Of a stretch of 64,000 nt of DNA, positions 15,120 to 24,349 are shown in pieces. The stretch lies in assembly GCA_034433515.1 (NCBI GenBank), contig DAOUAL010000035.1, forward strand, positions 1 to 64,000. The letters are read 5' to 3'. Position numbers and translations under genes: made by a program. The notes beneath the pieces are model-generated. The model worked only from the letters and a program-made list of their open reading frames with translations, made no database searches and was not told the DNA's origin. Every line of letters starts with the position of its first letter. Positions within the stretch are counted from its first letter, which is position 1. Source of the DNA: DAOTXS01 sp034433515. GTDB taxonomy: Bacteria > Chloroflexota > Anaerolineae > UBA4142.

Positions 15120-17840
15120 TCATTCTGCAAAATCATTCGCGCGATAAGGCGCGGTGATGATCGGTTTAGGCAACTCGTCCACTTGGACCGCCGCCCACGA
15201 GGCATCCATCAAAATCAACTCGATGGTGTACGGTCCATCCACACCGCGCGCGCGAATCTCGCGTCCCGGGATTGCCAGCGCAATGTTTTGCGTACCCGCG
15301 TTGAGCGTGAACGGTGCCGTGAGCGCGGCAATCAATTGTCCGCGCGGTCCACGCACGGTAACGCCCACCGCAAATTCGCCGGCGCGCACAACGTTAACCG
15401 CCGCATCAAGATTGAGCGCGTTCCGCGTCGCGCGCGTCGTTACATCGGCAACGAACGAAGCGGTCTGCGGCGAAATCGAAAAAATGATTTGACGTTCGCG
15501 TGCATAATTCGCACCGCGCGCAATCACGCGAGCCAAGTAATAACCACCGCGCGTCAAGTTGGTGAACGCATCGGCGTAAAAGCCGGGCGCACCTTCGTGC
15601 AACAACACCGATTCAATCGGTGCGCCGCGCGGCGACTTGCCATCCCCCAACCACTGGATTTGCGCGCGCACATCAGCATTCGCATCGCGATTGGAAAGCG
15701 TGGCTTCCAAGATGACCGGCATCCCGGGACGATACCACGTGCGATCCGTTCTCACATCGAGTCGGATGTCCGCATCGAGGTCGGCATACGTGGTGAGTGT
15801 GATGGGCGTCCTGGCTTGATCGAGGCGTGTGGCAACGAGCGACCACATACCCACTTGCGCGCGCGGAATCGAATAGCCAATCAAGTTGCCACTCCCGGCT
15901 TTCAAGTACGTGGCATCGAGCAAATCTTTTTTGCCCACGCGCGGAACATACGTCTCGTTCGATGAGATACTATTGCTCACGGTATCGGAGGCATAGAGCG
16001 TACCGTCCGGCGCGCGCACGCTCAGCGCGACATCGCCATCACTCCATCGTGCAATAAAACGCGCCGCGCGATTCTCGTCAATCAAAATGGTACGCGTGAT
16101 GATGGCATTGGTGCGGAGTGTATCAACATTCATCGGTGTGATGTTGCGCGGCTGAATCGGCTCAACCGGTGCGGCGGCAAGTCCGATCGGGCGTGCGTCC
16201 GGATCGCGGAACGCATTGCGCAGATATTGCTCGTACGTTTTGCGCGGATACAGGTACGCCGTGAGATCAAAGATGAGCGGCGAGGGATCCCAGCCGTGCA
16301 CATCCTTGTTCATCACACGCCGCACCTGCGGTCCCGTCAAGGCGTGCGCGCTCCACACATCAATCAACCCATCGTTTGCCGGAAAAATTTTGAGGAGGTC
16401 TAGCCCGGCTTGCTCGCGGGCATCGCCGATGAGGAGATCGTAGGAAATCGTCGCGCGCGGTTGATGCGTACGATTAAAAAGCGCGGCGTATTCCGGCGTG
16501 AGTTCGATCACGGAAGGTTCATCGGGACGATCCTGAATTTCGCGTGTGAGGAGCGGATACCACATTTGCACGCCGGCTTGCGGTGTGCCCAGAATAATCG
16601 CACGCCGCACATCGTTTTGATACAAGGTGGATTCGAGGTAGGCGCGCGTGTTCAGTCCACCCATCGAAAAGGCGAGCAGGTCCACTTGCGCCGCGCCGCT
16701 TTTGGTTTTGACGTCTGCAATCACATCGCGTAGAGTCGCCGCGTTTTGCAAGAGCGTTTTATACGGCGAGACGCCTTGCGCGTAAAAAACTGGAATCCCA
16801 TCGGCTTCAAGATATTGGCGAAGGTAGCGAAACTCGGTGTCATTGAATTCGTCCGAGTCAGCGGTGTGCCAGCCGTGAACCAAGACGACCGGCAAGGCAG
16901 TGGGACGCGCAAGTGTCAGGTTGCCCAAGATACTCAAGCCGCGCGCCGTTCCAACCCAGAGGTTTTTCTGCGCGTCAATCGCAATGGTGTTGATCTGATC
17001 GTCGGCAAGTCCATCGGCGCGCGTGTACGTTTTCCATTTGCCGGCTTCCAACACCGAGAGTCCGCGCGCGGTGCCGATCCACACACGGGTTGCCTCAATG
17101 GCGATCGCACGCACGCGATTGTCTGCCAGCCCATCCGATTTTTTGTACGCACGGTAGGTCTTGCCATCGTAAACGATTACGCCATCATCCGTGCCAAACC
17201 AAATTTTTTGATCGGGCGCAATCGCGATTGAACTCACGCGAAGATTTGCGACGTCGGTTGCCGGCGTCCAGGTTTTGCCATCGAAGAAGAATGCGCCGCG
17301 ATTGGTGGCAGCCCACGCATTGTTGTTGGCATCAAACGCGATGGCGTTGATGTAATTGTTCGCCAACGAAAACGTGCTCCACGTTTCGCCGTCCAAGCGC
17401 GCGATCCCATACCCGTCGGTGCCAATCCACGCGCGATTTTGTTTATCGAGTGCGACCACGGTGAGGGCGTTGCTAGGAATCATTGGTGCGGCGTACGTCC
17501 GGCGGGTTGCGCCGTCGAAGAGATCGAGTCCACCGCTGGTGGCAAAGTACACTCGACGCGCGGGCGTGATTGCGATTGCATTGACCCAGGAATTACTCAG
17601 ACCGTTCGCATCGGTGTACGTGAACCAGTACTTGTCTTGGATGCGCGTAACGCCGCGCGCCGTGCCGATCCACGCGGCACCATCGGGCGCGAAAGCGATG
17701 CTGGTGATGTAATCGGCAGCGAGTCCATCGCGTTGGGTATAGGTTTGAAAGGCAAGCGGCTCGGCGTACGCGATGGCATTCAGCCCCAGGAAAATCAGCA
17801 AGGCGAATAAGGCGCGGAAACAAATCACTCGATTGAACAT
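15120..17840 (-). CDS. Secreted beta-propeller / alpha-beta hydrolase fusion protein
   Basis: A 906-residue exported protein. Residues 1-26 form a signal peptide (FALLIFLGLNAIAYA). Residues about 30-310 hold seven or so Reg_prop-type blades, each with an IWFGTxxG/AWIGTxxGV motif, as in the sensor region of two-component hybrids. Residues about 318-560 form an alpha/beta hydrolase with VVLVHGWH and the nucleophile elbow AFSMGG, similar to lipases and PGAP1-like esterases; a His in DVHGWDPSP may complete the triad. The remaining 330 residues are beta-rich repeats, probably Ig-like. I know of Reg_prop repeats mainly in sensors, so fusion to a lipase is unusual. It is 16 bases downstream of the frameshifted membrane gene. 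Confidence 0.75.
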   Translation of the reverse strand: MFNRVICFRALFALLIFLGLNAIAYAEPLAFQTYTQRDGLAADYITSIAFAPDGAAWIGTARGVTRIQDKYWFTYTDANGLSNSWVNAIAITPARRVYFATSGGLDLFDGATRRTYAAPMIPSNALTVVALDKQNRAWIGTDGYGIARLDGETWSTFSLANNYINAIAFDANNNAWAATNRGAFFFDGKTWTPATDVANLRVSSIAIAPDQKIWFGTDDGVIVYDGKTYRAYKKSDGLADNRVRAIAIEATRVWIGTARGLSVLEAGKWKTYTRADGLADDQINTIAIDAQKNLWVGTARGLSILGNLTLARPTALPVVLVHGWHTADSDEFNDTEFRYLRQYLEADGIPVFYAQGVSPYKTLLQNAATLRDVIADVKTKSGAAQVDLLAFSMGGLNTRAYLESTLYQNDVRRAIILGTPQAGVQMWYPLLTREIQDRPDEPSVIELTPEYAALFNRTHQPRATISYDLLIGDAREQAGLDLLKIFPANDGLIDVWSAHALTGPQVRRVMNKDVHGWDPSPLIFDLTAYLYPRKTYEQYLRNAFRDPDARPIGLAAAPVEPIQPRNITPMNVDTLRTNAIITRTILIDENRAARFIARWSDGDVALSVRAPDGTLYASDTVSNSISSNETYVPRVGKKDLLDATYLKAGSGNLIGYSIPRAQVGMWSLVATRLDQARTPITLTTYADLDADIRLDVRTDRTWYRPGMPVILEATLSNRDANADVRAQIQWLGDGKSPRGAPIESVLLHEGAPGFYADAFTNLTRGGYYLARVIARGANYARERQIIFSISPQTASFVADVTTRATRNALNLDAAVNVVRAGEFAVGVTVRGPRGQLIAALTAPFTLNAGTQNIALAIPGREIRARGVDGPYTIELILMDASWAAVQVDELPKPIITAPYRANDFAE

Positions 17841-17856
17841 TTGAATTGAGAAGAGA

Positions 17857-18622
17857 TTAGACCAACGGTTTACTCAAGCAGAGCACTTCGTCCAACGGCA
17901 TCAAGGACACTTCGTCCACGCCGCTGGCTTTGGAATAATAATCAAACGGATTATCGAGTTGTTTGATCAGCATCAACATATAGGTGTTGACAAACGCAAT
18001 CAAGCCGACAAAAAAGACGGCTTCGAAAAACGTGCCGATTTGCGTGAGCAAGAGACCGATGATCACCAAGATGTTCATCGCTTCCGCAATAGCGTAGCCG
18101 GATGGCGCGAACGATGTACCACGAATGGTGCGCACGCGAATAATCGTTCGACGAATCGCGCTTTGTTCCGATTTGATGCGGCTGACTGACCCAGCACCCG
18201 CCACGCTTTCTAAACCATCCAGATAATCATTCAGTCTGGACAGTTTGTTCATCAAGGTGTCGGTATTTTCTTTTTTGTAAAACCAATTTTTGATAGTTTG
18301 CGTGAGTTCAAGGGTATATTCTAAACACGCGCGCACCAGTTCGGTCTGGTTGCGTTTATAGACGGTCGAGACTTCGTCCAGAATGGACATTAAATTTGCG
18401 GCGAGTTCGCCCGGTAATTTTTCGCTTTCTTTGTAATCAATCAACACGCTGGAAATGAGAAAACCCAACAAAAAGACATTCGCCGAAATAAGGCCCGCCA
18501 TGAAACCGCTGGGCGGCAAAACTTCAAAATCGTACGCGTGATAAATGTACTTGAGTACAGCAACTAAGAATGATCGGTGCGACTTTGAGCGCGAGCGACC
18601 ATTTTGGGATCAGGTGTGTCAA
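17857..18622 (-). CDS. Membrane protein, DUF4239/bestrophin-like, with an apparent frameshift near its N-terminus
   Basis: The continuous frame from 18543 down to 17857 encodes a protein with a membrane segment at GLISANVFLLGFLISSVLI, the motif DYKESEKLPGELAA and two more membrane helices near the C-terminus. There is no good start in that frame. Upstream, GGAGGG is followed after 5 bases by TTG 18622, opening a frame that begins MTHLIPKWSLALKVAPIIL. Joining the two with removal of one base near 18561-18570 gives a smooth helix APIILVAVLKYIYHAYDFEV. So the gene probably starts at 18622 and carries a one-base insertion, either a real mutation or an assembly error. The family assignment is tentative. 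Confidence 0.55.
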
Positions 18623-18690
18623 TGTTTCCCTCCTTCAGGATGTTTTCGCCTGAGCCATCCTGACTAAGGCGGTCTATGGCTATAGATTGT

Positions 18691-20412
18691 TCAGCGGCTC
18701 AAACCGGATTGAGTTTTCGAGGCGCGTCGCATCTCTGCCCGCAAGCGACCCAGCGGGACATCGGGCGTGAGGTCCACAAATTTCATCGGCTCGACGAGCA
18801 AGGGATGGACCGATTGAATCGCGCGGAACATGGCTTGGCTCGTGTGCCGATAATCGGGATGACCTTGCGGCGATGAACGCAATTCGATCCAATGGTACGC
18901 CTCGCGCAAATTCAAACGCACATTGTAGCGCACGCGGAAACCGAACGGCACAACGTATTGCGCTTCCCAAGGCATTGTCTTGGCGAGCCGTTCATAAAAC
19001 GTGGCGACTTGTTCCATACATCGCACATAATCGGCGCGAATCTCCGGCACCTCATTGACATCCGCATTGATGTCGTACCCATGGATCGTTGTAAACATTT
19101 GGCGTTCCGGCGTTACGACCCGATGGCGTTGCAAATCGCGGTACTCACCGATGTTGAGGAGCAAATCAAATTCGTACCACGCGTGTTCAAAGGCGCGTCC
19201 CGGCTTGTGCCGCCGATTCCAACGCTCGCCAATGTACGTGCGAATAATGTGCGCCTTGTCAGCGTCGCTCAAGGTGTGGACGTGATCCACGATGTCGGCT
19301 TTGGGCAGGTCTGAACCAGGGTACAGAATCGCGGCGACAATGTGATGGATAGCATCGTGATCGTAATCCACCAACGTTACTTTGGACGATGGGGAGGGAC
19401 GATGGGAGGGCAAGAATCGGTGCGCTAATTCATATTGGCGCGTGCGCATCCCTTGCAAGAACGATTGATAAATTTTGCCGCGTTCATCGTTGGCGCGTTT
19501 GAGAAAAGGTCCAATGACTTGATCCAACTCGTACTGTGCCGCGTGTGCGATGAGTTGCACCTCTTCCAAGGGATCGGCGTACAGTTTAAGGAGCATATAT
19601 TCCAATGCGCGCCCGTTGCCCCAGACGCCCACATTGGTCAACGTTGCCATCGGCAGAAAACAGCGGAGCATATCAAAGGCGCGCGCGCGCACCGATTGAC
19701 GGTACGCAAACTGCGCGCTCTGGCGGAACACGTCATCGCGAATATCGGGATAGCACGCGATCTCGCCGGTGAGGGCATTTTCAAATTCGATTTTTTCGAT
19801 GGGATTTTTCTGCGCCAAGTGTTCGGACATGCGCGTGAGATTGTGGGTGTACGTTTGAAAGAGCAGGTCCATCAGCGCAAGGTATTCAGCGGCAAAAGGG
19901 GATTCGAGAATGCGACGCGGGCGATAGTACCGATATTGTCCGTTCACCTTGTCGTCGAAGGGAACATAGCGCGATGATTTTTCTAGGTACGAGATACCCA
20001 CGCGCCCGGTTTCGATGGCGCGTGCGGCAATCTGGGAAATTTCTTGACACGCTAGGTGCGCGCCTCCCAATTCACCTACCGAATCGTCGCCATAATCGGA
20101 AAGGACGCGGCGATAAAAATCTTCGGCTTTGTCTTCATCGGCTTGCTGGGGCAGATGAGCGGTCCCGCGTGAGAAATCGTCAATCCCCAAATCACGGCGC
20201 ATCAAAAATTCATCGAGGAAAAGGCGGCGCACGCCCTTGACCGACCGGCTGTAGCGAGAAAAGAGTGCACCCTTGACCACTTCGGGCAAATTTTTGAGCG
20301 CGACAATCGAACGATGTGCATTGGTGAAGAATGGGGCAATGAGTCGCGTTTCGTCCGGCGCGAGGATTTCACTGGAAGGCGTGAGTTGGGTTAAAAATGC
20401 TTCGGATTCCAT
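18691..20412 (-). CDS. Tandem ThyX-like protein (FAD-dependent thymidylate synthase fold, duplicated)
   Basis: A 573-residue protein made of two ThyX-like halves; normal ThyX is about 220-260 residues. Canonical ThyX uses FAD, NADPH and methylene-tetrahydrofolate to make dTMP and carries the signature RHRxxSxNExSxRY. Here the N-terminal half has ETGRVGISYLEKSSRYV, keeping the S-x-x-E-x-S-x-R-Y part but not the RHR. The C-terminal half has LQRHRVVTPERQ, keeping RHR but not the rest. So each half appears to hold a different part of the active site. It follows the PilZ gene by 29 bases. It may be a true thymidylate synthase built as a pseudo-dimer or an enzyme with a different substrate; tdk elsewhere in the window offers dTMP by salvage. 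Confidence 0.8.
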   Translation of the reverse strand: MESEAFLTQLTPSSEILAPDETRLIAPFFTNAHRSIVALKNLPEVVKGALFSRYSRSVKGVRRLFLDEFLMRRDLGIDDFSRGTAHLPQQADEDKAEDFYRRVLSDYGDDSVGELGGAHLACQEISQIAARAIETGRVGISYLEKSSRYVPFDDKVNGQYRYYRPRRILESPFAAEYLALMDLLFQTYTHNLTRMSEHLAQKNPIEKIEFENALTGEIACYPDIRDDVFRQSAQFAYRQSVRARAFDMLRCFLPMATLTNVGVWGNGRALEYMLLKLYADPLEEVQLIAHAAQYELDQVIGPFLKRANDERGKIYQSFLQGMRTRQYELAHRFLPSHRPSPSSKVTLVDYDHDAIHHIVAAILYPGSDLPKADIVDHVHTLSDADKAHIIRTYIGERWNRRHKPGRAFEHAWYEFDLLLNIGEYRDLQRHRVVTPERQMFTTIHGYDINADVNEVPEIRADYVRCMEQVATFYERLAKTMPWEAQYVVPFGFRVRYNVRLNLREAYHWIELRSSPQGHPDYRHTSQAMFRAIQSVHPLLVEPMKFVDLTPDVPLGRLRAEMRRASKTQSGLSR

Positions 20413-20441
20413 TATGGCTCCGGCTTATCCCGGGCTAAAAA

Positions 20442-20810
20442 CTATTTCTTGATTTGTTCGAGGATGAGTCGTTTGGTGCGCGCGGCGAGTTTATCGAACG
20501 TAACCGCAACGTGGTAAAAAGGATGCTTTTTGTTGATGCGCATAACGGTGCCGGTGGCTTGGGCAATGCGATCATTGTTGAGAAGAAATTCTAGCGCGAG
20601 ACTTTCTCCGATGGTAAAGGGATCGGGCGATTCGAGCAACACACCGGTGGTACTCAAGTGGAGGGCGCGGACAAAGCCGGTTTGAATGGGGGCGGCGGGA
20701 TCAAGACTGCGAAAGGCGGTGAGGAGTTTGACCGAGTGGCGGGGCGAGCGACGACGATCACCCAGTTTGGAGGTCTTGGGCGGTTTGGAAACGCGGGATT
20801 GGGTTCGCAT
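20442..20810 (-). CDS. PilZ domain protein
   Basis: A 122-residue protein with a single PilZ domain (residues ~18-110). The first c-di-GMP contact motif RxxxR is present (RRSPRH). The second motif, normally D/NxSxxG, reads HLSTTG, so the leading acidic or Asn residue is a His and ligand binding may be weak. PilZ proteins usually pass c-di-GMP signals to motility, secretion or polysaccharide systems. It lies 35 bases after the serine-kinase-like gene and 29 bases before the ThyX-like gene, so it may be transcribed with them although no functional link is obvious. Confidence 0.8.
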   Translation of the reverse strand: MRTQSRVSKPPKTSKLGDRRRSPRHSVKLLTAFRSLDPAAPIQTGFVRALHLSTTGVLLESPDPFTIGESLALEFLLNNDRIAQATGTVMRINKKHPFYHVAVTFDKLAARTKRLILEQIKK

Positions 20811-20845
20811 CTTTTCCTTCCGTAAATCATTTTTTGTCTGGCTGG

Positions 20846-21673
20846 CTATTCATCGAACAAAAAGACCGGTTCTTGATAGTACCGCACGTGGCGTTCACGC
20901 ATTTTGAGTTTGATCCACTCGGCAAGCCATTGATTCTTTTTTTCGAGCGGATCGTGAGACTGCAACACGTCCAGAGGAATGTTCAGGCGCATCACCCGCC
21001 CCGGGATAATGTGCCGCGTAATGCCGGCAGGAAGTTTGCTCCCGTTCAATGCCAATTGCTGAATCTCCGCCGGGCGATAACGCGGAAAGATCACAAGCGC
21101 ACTAAGGCGGGCATATTCCGTTACCAAGTGGGAGAGGTTGGTGTGGGGCACACGATACAATTCACCCCGCCCTTCGTAGGCAGCCACAAGGTGGTTAAGC
21201 AATTGCACTTGGTCATGCAGGGTAGTTGAAGGCGAACACAAGGCAAAGGTCTGCCCATCTGCCAACACAAGCGTACCGATACTCGCACGGTGTGCGAGCA
21301 GCCAATCGGCTTGGGCACGCGAGGTGCCTTGGACGGTCAAGCCCGGCAAGCGATCCAAGGTCTGAAAAAATTCCGCGAGCGGCAAATCCACCAACAAATG
21401 ATTCCAGGTTTCCAACATCAACCCGGGCGCCTCATAATCTACAATCTGCACCACTACATCGCGGCAACCGATCCGCTGGAGGGCAGTACAGCGCGTAGCG
21501 CCATCCAGCAAAATATACCGGTCGGCCGATTGAGAAACAATGGGTGGATTTTTAAGGAACCAATCGCCTTGCAGTCGCGCAAAGAGTTTGTCAACCCGAT
21601 CGCGTTCGATCTGTTCGTGCAACAACACAGCGTTCAAGGGAACGATGCGAAGGATAGGTTCGGTTACATTCAT
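20846..21673 (-). CDS. serK: SerK/SbnI-type ParB-fold protein, probable free L-serine kinase
   Basis: A 275-residue protein matching the SbnI/SerK family along its length. It has the ParB-like N-terminal fold with LDGATRCTALQRIGC, the segment ETWNHLL, the block LPAGITRHIIPGRVMRLNIPL and the ending YYQEPVFLFDE. SbnI of Staphylococcus and SerK of Thermococcales phosphorylate free L-serine to O-phospho-L-serine using ATP or ADP. The LLHEQIE segment places a Glu at residue 20, the position I recall as catalytic in SbnI. Context is telling: it follows trpB2, and TrpB2 enzymes are reported to use O-phospho-L-serine. There is no siderophore or cysteine synthase gene nearby. The alternative reading is a ParB-like DNA-binding regulator, but the full-length match argues against that. 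Confidence 0.75.
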   Translation of the reverse strand: MNVTEPILRIVPLNAVLLHEQIERDRVDKLFARLQGDWFLKNPPIVSQSADRYILLDGATRCTALQRIGCRDVVVQIVDYEAPGLMLETWNHLLVDLPLAEFFQTLDRLPGLTVQGTSRAQADWLLAHRASIGTLVLADGQTFALCSPSTTLHDQVQLLNHLVAAYEGRGELYRVPHTNLSHLVTEYARLSALVIFPRYRPAEIQQLALNGSKLPAGITRHIIPGRVMRLNIPLDVLQSHDPLEKKNQWLAEWIKLKMRERHVRYYQEPVFLFDE

Positions 21674-21796
21674 TTGCGCACTTCTCCAATATTATAGACG
21701 AAAGCCCAAGCGGCGTCAATAAGATTTGCTGGTGCTTATCCCTCACTCACCACAGAGACGCAGAGGACACAGAGAATTTAATTTTGTCTCTGGGAT

Positions 21797-21819
21797 CGGG
21801 GCGAGGCAACCTCGCCCCG
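21797..21819. other. GC-rich hairpin between trpB2 and serK
   Basis: CGGGGCGAGG (21797-21806) and CCTCGCCCCG (21810-21819) make a 10-bp stem with a 3-base loop directly after the trpB2 stop. No T-run follows on the minus strand, so it may be an mRNA stabiliser or a dispersed repeat rather than a terminator. The same 157-base gap holds an imperfect CACAGAG-type short tandem repeat near 21750-21775. Confidence 0.5.
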
Positions 21820-21829
21820 ACGACAAACG

Positions 21830-23194
21830 TTACGCGTTCACTTTGGGCAGTTGTGCCATCGCTTGCGCAACCGTTTCCGCCGGATATTCGTAATCCGGCA
21901 ACTGGCTCCGAAGATACGCATCGTAGCCTGCCATATCGAAATGACCATGCCCGCTCAGGTTGAACACGATCACTTTTTTCTCGCCGCTCGCTTTGCATTT
22001 TAAGGCTTCATCAATGGCGACGCGAATCGCGTGAGCAGATTCGGGTGCCGGGATAATGCCTTCGGCGCGGGCGAATTGGACGCCAGCGGCAAAGACCGGG
22101 TTTTGCGGCACCGCCACGGCTTCGATCAATCCTTGATCGTACAACGCCGAGACGATGGGGGCCATCCCGTGATAACGTAAACCACCCGCGTGAATGGCGG
22201 GGGGCATAAACGATGACCCCAAGGTGTGCATCTTGATCATTGGCGTCGTTTTTGCCGTGTCGCCAAAATCGTAGGCGTACGCGCCTTTGGTCAGGGAAGG
22301 TGCGGCTGTAGGTTCCACCGCGATAATGCGGGTCTTTTTCTGGTTGACGATTTTTTCGCGGATGAACGGTAAGGCAAAACCGGCAAAGTTCGATCCGCCA
22401 CCGACACAACCGATGAGAATGTCTGGTTCGACATTGGCTTTTTCTAATTGTTTTTGCGTTTCCAAGCCGATGATAGTCTGGTGCATCAACACGTGATTGA
22501 GCACCGAGCCAAGTGAATATTTGGTGTACGGCTGATGGGTGGCTGCATCTTCAACGGCTTCGCTGATCGCGAGACCCAGCGACCCCGTCGAGTTCGGATC
22601 GGCGTCCAGAGCTGCCGTGCCGGCGTGCGTATCAGTGGAAGGCGAAGCGACCACTTGCGCGCCGTACGTTTCCATCAAGATGCGGCGGTACGGTTTTTGC
22701 TCGTACGAAATCTTGACCATATAGACTTTACATTCCATGCCAAATACGTTGCACGCAAAGGACAAGGCAGTGCCCCATTGTCCTGCGCCGGTCTCGGTGG
22801 TGATGCGTCGCGTACCTTCCACCTTGTTGTAGAATGCCTGCGCGAGCGCAGTATTGAGTTTATGTGACCCGACCGGCGACACGCCTTCGTATTTGAAATA
22901 GATGTGTGCCGGCGTATCGAGTGCTTGTTCCAAACGACGGGCGCGAATGAGTGGCGAAGGCCGATAAAGTTGATAGACCTTTCGCACGGGTTCCGGAATT
23001 TCAATATAGCGTTCTTGGCTGACCTCTTGCTTGATCAATTCCATCGGGAACAAGACCGCCAAGTCTTGCGGACCAATGGGTTGACCGGTGGCAGGATGGA
23101 TGACGGGCGGCAGTGGTTTCGGCAAATCGGCTTGGATGTTGTACCACGCGTTGGGCATTTCATTTTCATCGAGCAAAAATTTGGTGTGTTCCAT
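21830..23194 (-). CDS. trpB2: TrpB2-type tryptophan synthase beta chain
   Basis: A PLP enzyme that condenses indole with an activated serine to give tryptophan. The 454-residue length, the N-terminal extension (PNAWYNIQADLPKPLPP) and the active-site context identify the TrpB2/TIGR01415-like subgroup: PLP Lys in GSHKLN rather than AHK(I/T)N, catalytic Glu in TETGAGQWG, PLP-phosphate loop GCVGGGSNF. This subgroup usually lacks a TrpA partner and was reported to prefer O-phospho-L-serine; no trpA is seen here. GGGAG precedes ATG 23194. Placed after trpS and before a serine-kinase homologue, it would serve indole salvage under tryptophan control. Confidence 0.92.
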   Translation of the reverse strand: MEHTKFLLDENEMPNAWYNIQADLPKPLPPVIHPATGQPIGPQDLAVLFPMELIKQEVSQERYIEIPEPVRKVYQLYRPSPLIRARRLEQALDTPAHIYFKYEGVSPVGSHKLNTALAQAFYNKVEGTRRITTETGAGQWGTALSFACNVFGMECKVYMVKISYEQKPYRRILMETYGAQVVASPSTDTHAGTAALDADPNSTGSLGLAISEAVEDAATHQPYTKYSLGSVLNHVLMHQTIIGLETQKQLEKANVEPDILIGCVGGGSNFAGFALPFIREKIVNQKKTRIIAVEPTAAPSLTKGAYAYDFGDTAKTTPMIKMHTLGSSFMPPAIHAGGLRYHGMAPIVSALYDQGLIEAVAVPQNPVFAAGVQFARAEGIIPAPESAHAIRVAIDEALKCKASGEKKVIVFNLSGHGHFDMAGYDAYLRSQLPDYEYPAETVAQAMAQLPKVNA

Positions 23195-23314
23195 AGCAGG
23201 TTCTCCCTCAGAAAAATTTTTCGTACGAATGGAATAGGGTTACTCTTCAGGTCATCGCAACCTCCTCTTGGTGGTCAACAAGTTGCAAAGGCATATCCGA
23301 ATCCTGTCAACGGC

Positions 23315-24322
23315 CTACTGTCTGCTGCTTTTCCCCAGCCCCATCGCTGCGCGCGCCTCATCCACCGTCGCTTGCGAAATGGGACGCACCTTGGCGGCGC
23401 CGGCAGCAAGGATTTCATCAATCAATTTCGGTCGCGCCGCATAGTACGCGCGTCGCTCCCGAATCGGATCCAGAAATGCGTTCAACGCCTTGGCTAACTT
23501 GCGTTTCACTTCTACATCGCCCACTTTGCCCTGACGATAGCGCGTTTTCAAATCTTCTACCTCGTCCTTGTTGGGATTAAAGGCATCGTGGTATGCAAAG
23601 ACCGGATTACCTTCTGGTTCGGCGGGAATATCGGCACGGATGCGGGTGGGATCGGTGTACATCCCGCGCACCTTTTGCTCAACCGTTGCCGCATCGTCCG
23701 AGAGAAAGATGGCATTGTTGAGCGATTTGGACATTTTGGCTTTGCCGTCGGTGCCGGGTAGGGTGCCCCCTTGAATCAACGCCTCGGGTTCCGGAAATAC
23801 GGGACCATACAAAAAATTGAATCGCCGTGCCAACTCACGTGTAACTTCGATGTGCGATTCTTGGTCTTTGCCGACCGGCACCAGGTTGCCCTTGACGTGC
23901 AGAATATCGGCGGCTTGCAAGACCGGATAACCGAGCAAGCCATACGTCGGTTGTTCGATGTGTTCGGCGTCCATCACTTCTTTGAGGGACGGTACTCGTT
24001 CGAGACGTGGCACCGTCGTCAACATTGAAAAGAGGAGATGTAACTCGCAGACGCTTGGCACATCGGATTGCACGTACACAGTCGTCTTTTCCGGATCAAT
24101 GCCGACCGAGAGATAATCAAGCACGAGCGTGCGCGTGTGTTCACGTGTGGCGAGAATATGTTCCTTGTCTTGGTTGCGGGTGAGGGCGTGGTAATCCGCC
24201 ACGACCAAGAACACTTCATACTCGTCTTGCAAACGTACACGACTTGCCAGCGTGCCAACGTAATGGCCCAGGTGCAAGGCGCCGGTGGGACGATCACCGG
24301 TCAAGATTCTTCCTTTTTTCAT
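23315..24322 (-). CDS. trpS: Tryptophanyl-tRNA synthetase
   Basis: Charges tRNA-Trp. The 335-residue class I synthetase shows the HIGH-type motif TGALHLGHY near residue 13, the KMSKS loop (GKAKMSKSLNNAI) and the Trp-binding region GYPVLQAADILHVKG, of normal bacterial length. AGGAGG precedes ATG 24322. A T-box leader with a Trp (UGG) specifier lies immediately upstream, so the gene and probably those behind it respond to uncharged tRNA-Trp. The 120-base gap to trpB2 contains a strong ribosome site followed by a two-codon frame (ATG ACC TGA at 23247-23255). Confidence 0.97.
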   Translation of the reverse strand: MKKGRILTGDRPTGALHLGHYVGTLASRVRLQDEYEVFLVVADYHALTRNQDKEHILATREHTRTLVLDYLSVGIDPEKTTVYVQSDVPSVCELHLLFSMLTTVPRLERVPSLKEVMDAEHIEQPTYGLLGYPVLQAADILHVKGNLVPVGKDQESHIEVTRELARRFNFLYGPVFPEPEALIQGGTLPGTDGKAKMSKSLNNAIFLSDDAATVEQKVRGMYTDPTRIRADIPAEPEGNPVFAYHDAFNPNKDEVEDLKTRYRQGKVGDVEVKRKLAKALNAFLDPIRERRAYYAARPKLIDEILAAGAAKVRPISQATVDEARAAMGLGKSSRQ

Positions 24323-24349
24323 TTTTGCCTCCTAATGTTACTTGTCTGC

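Noticed and set aside
23270..23310. Internal promoter (TTGACA) between trpS and trpB2
   Set aside because: No acceptable -10 lies 15-19 bases downstream.
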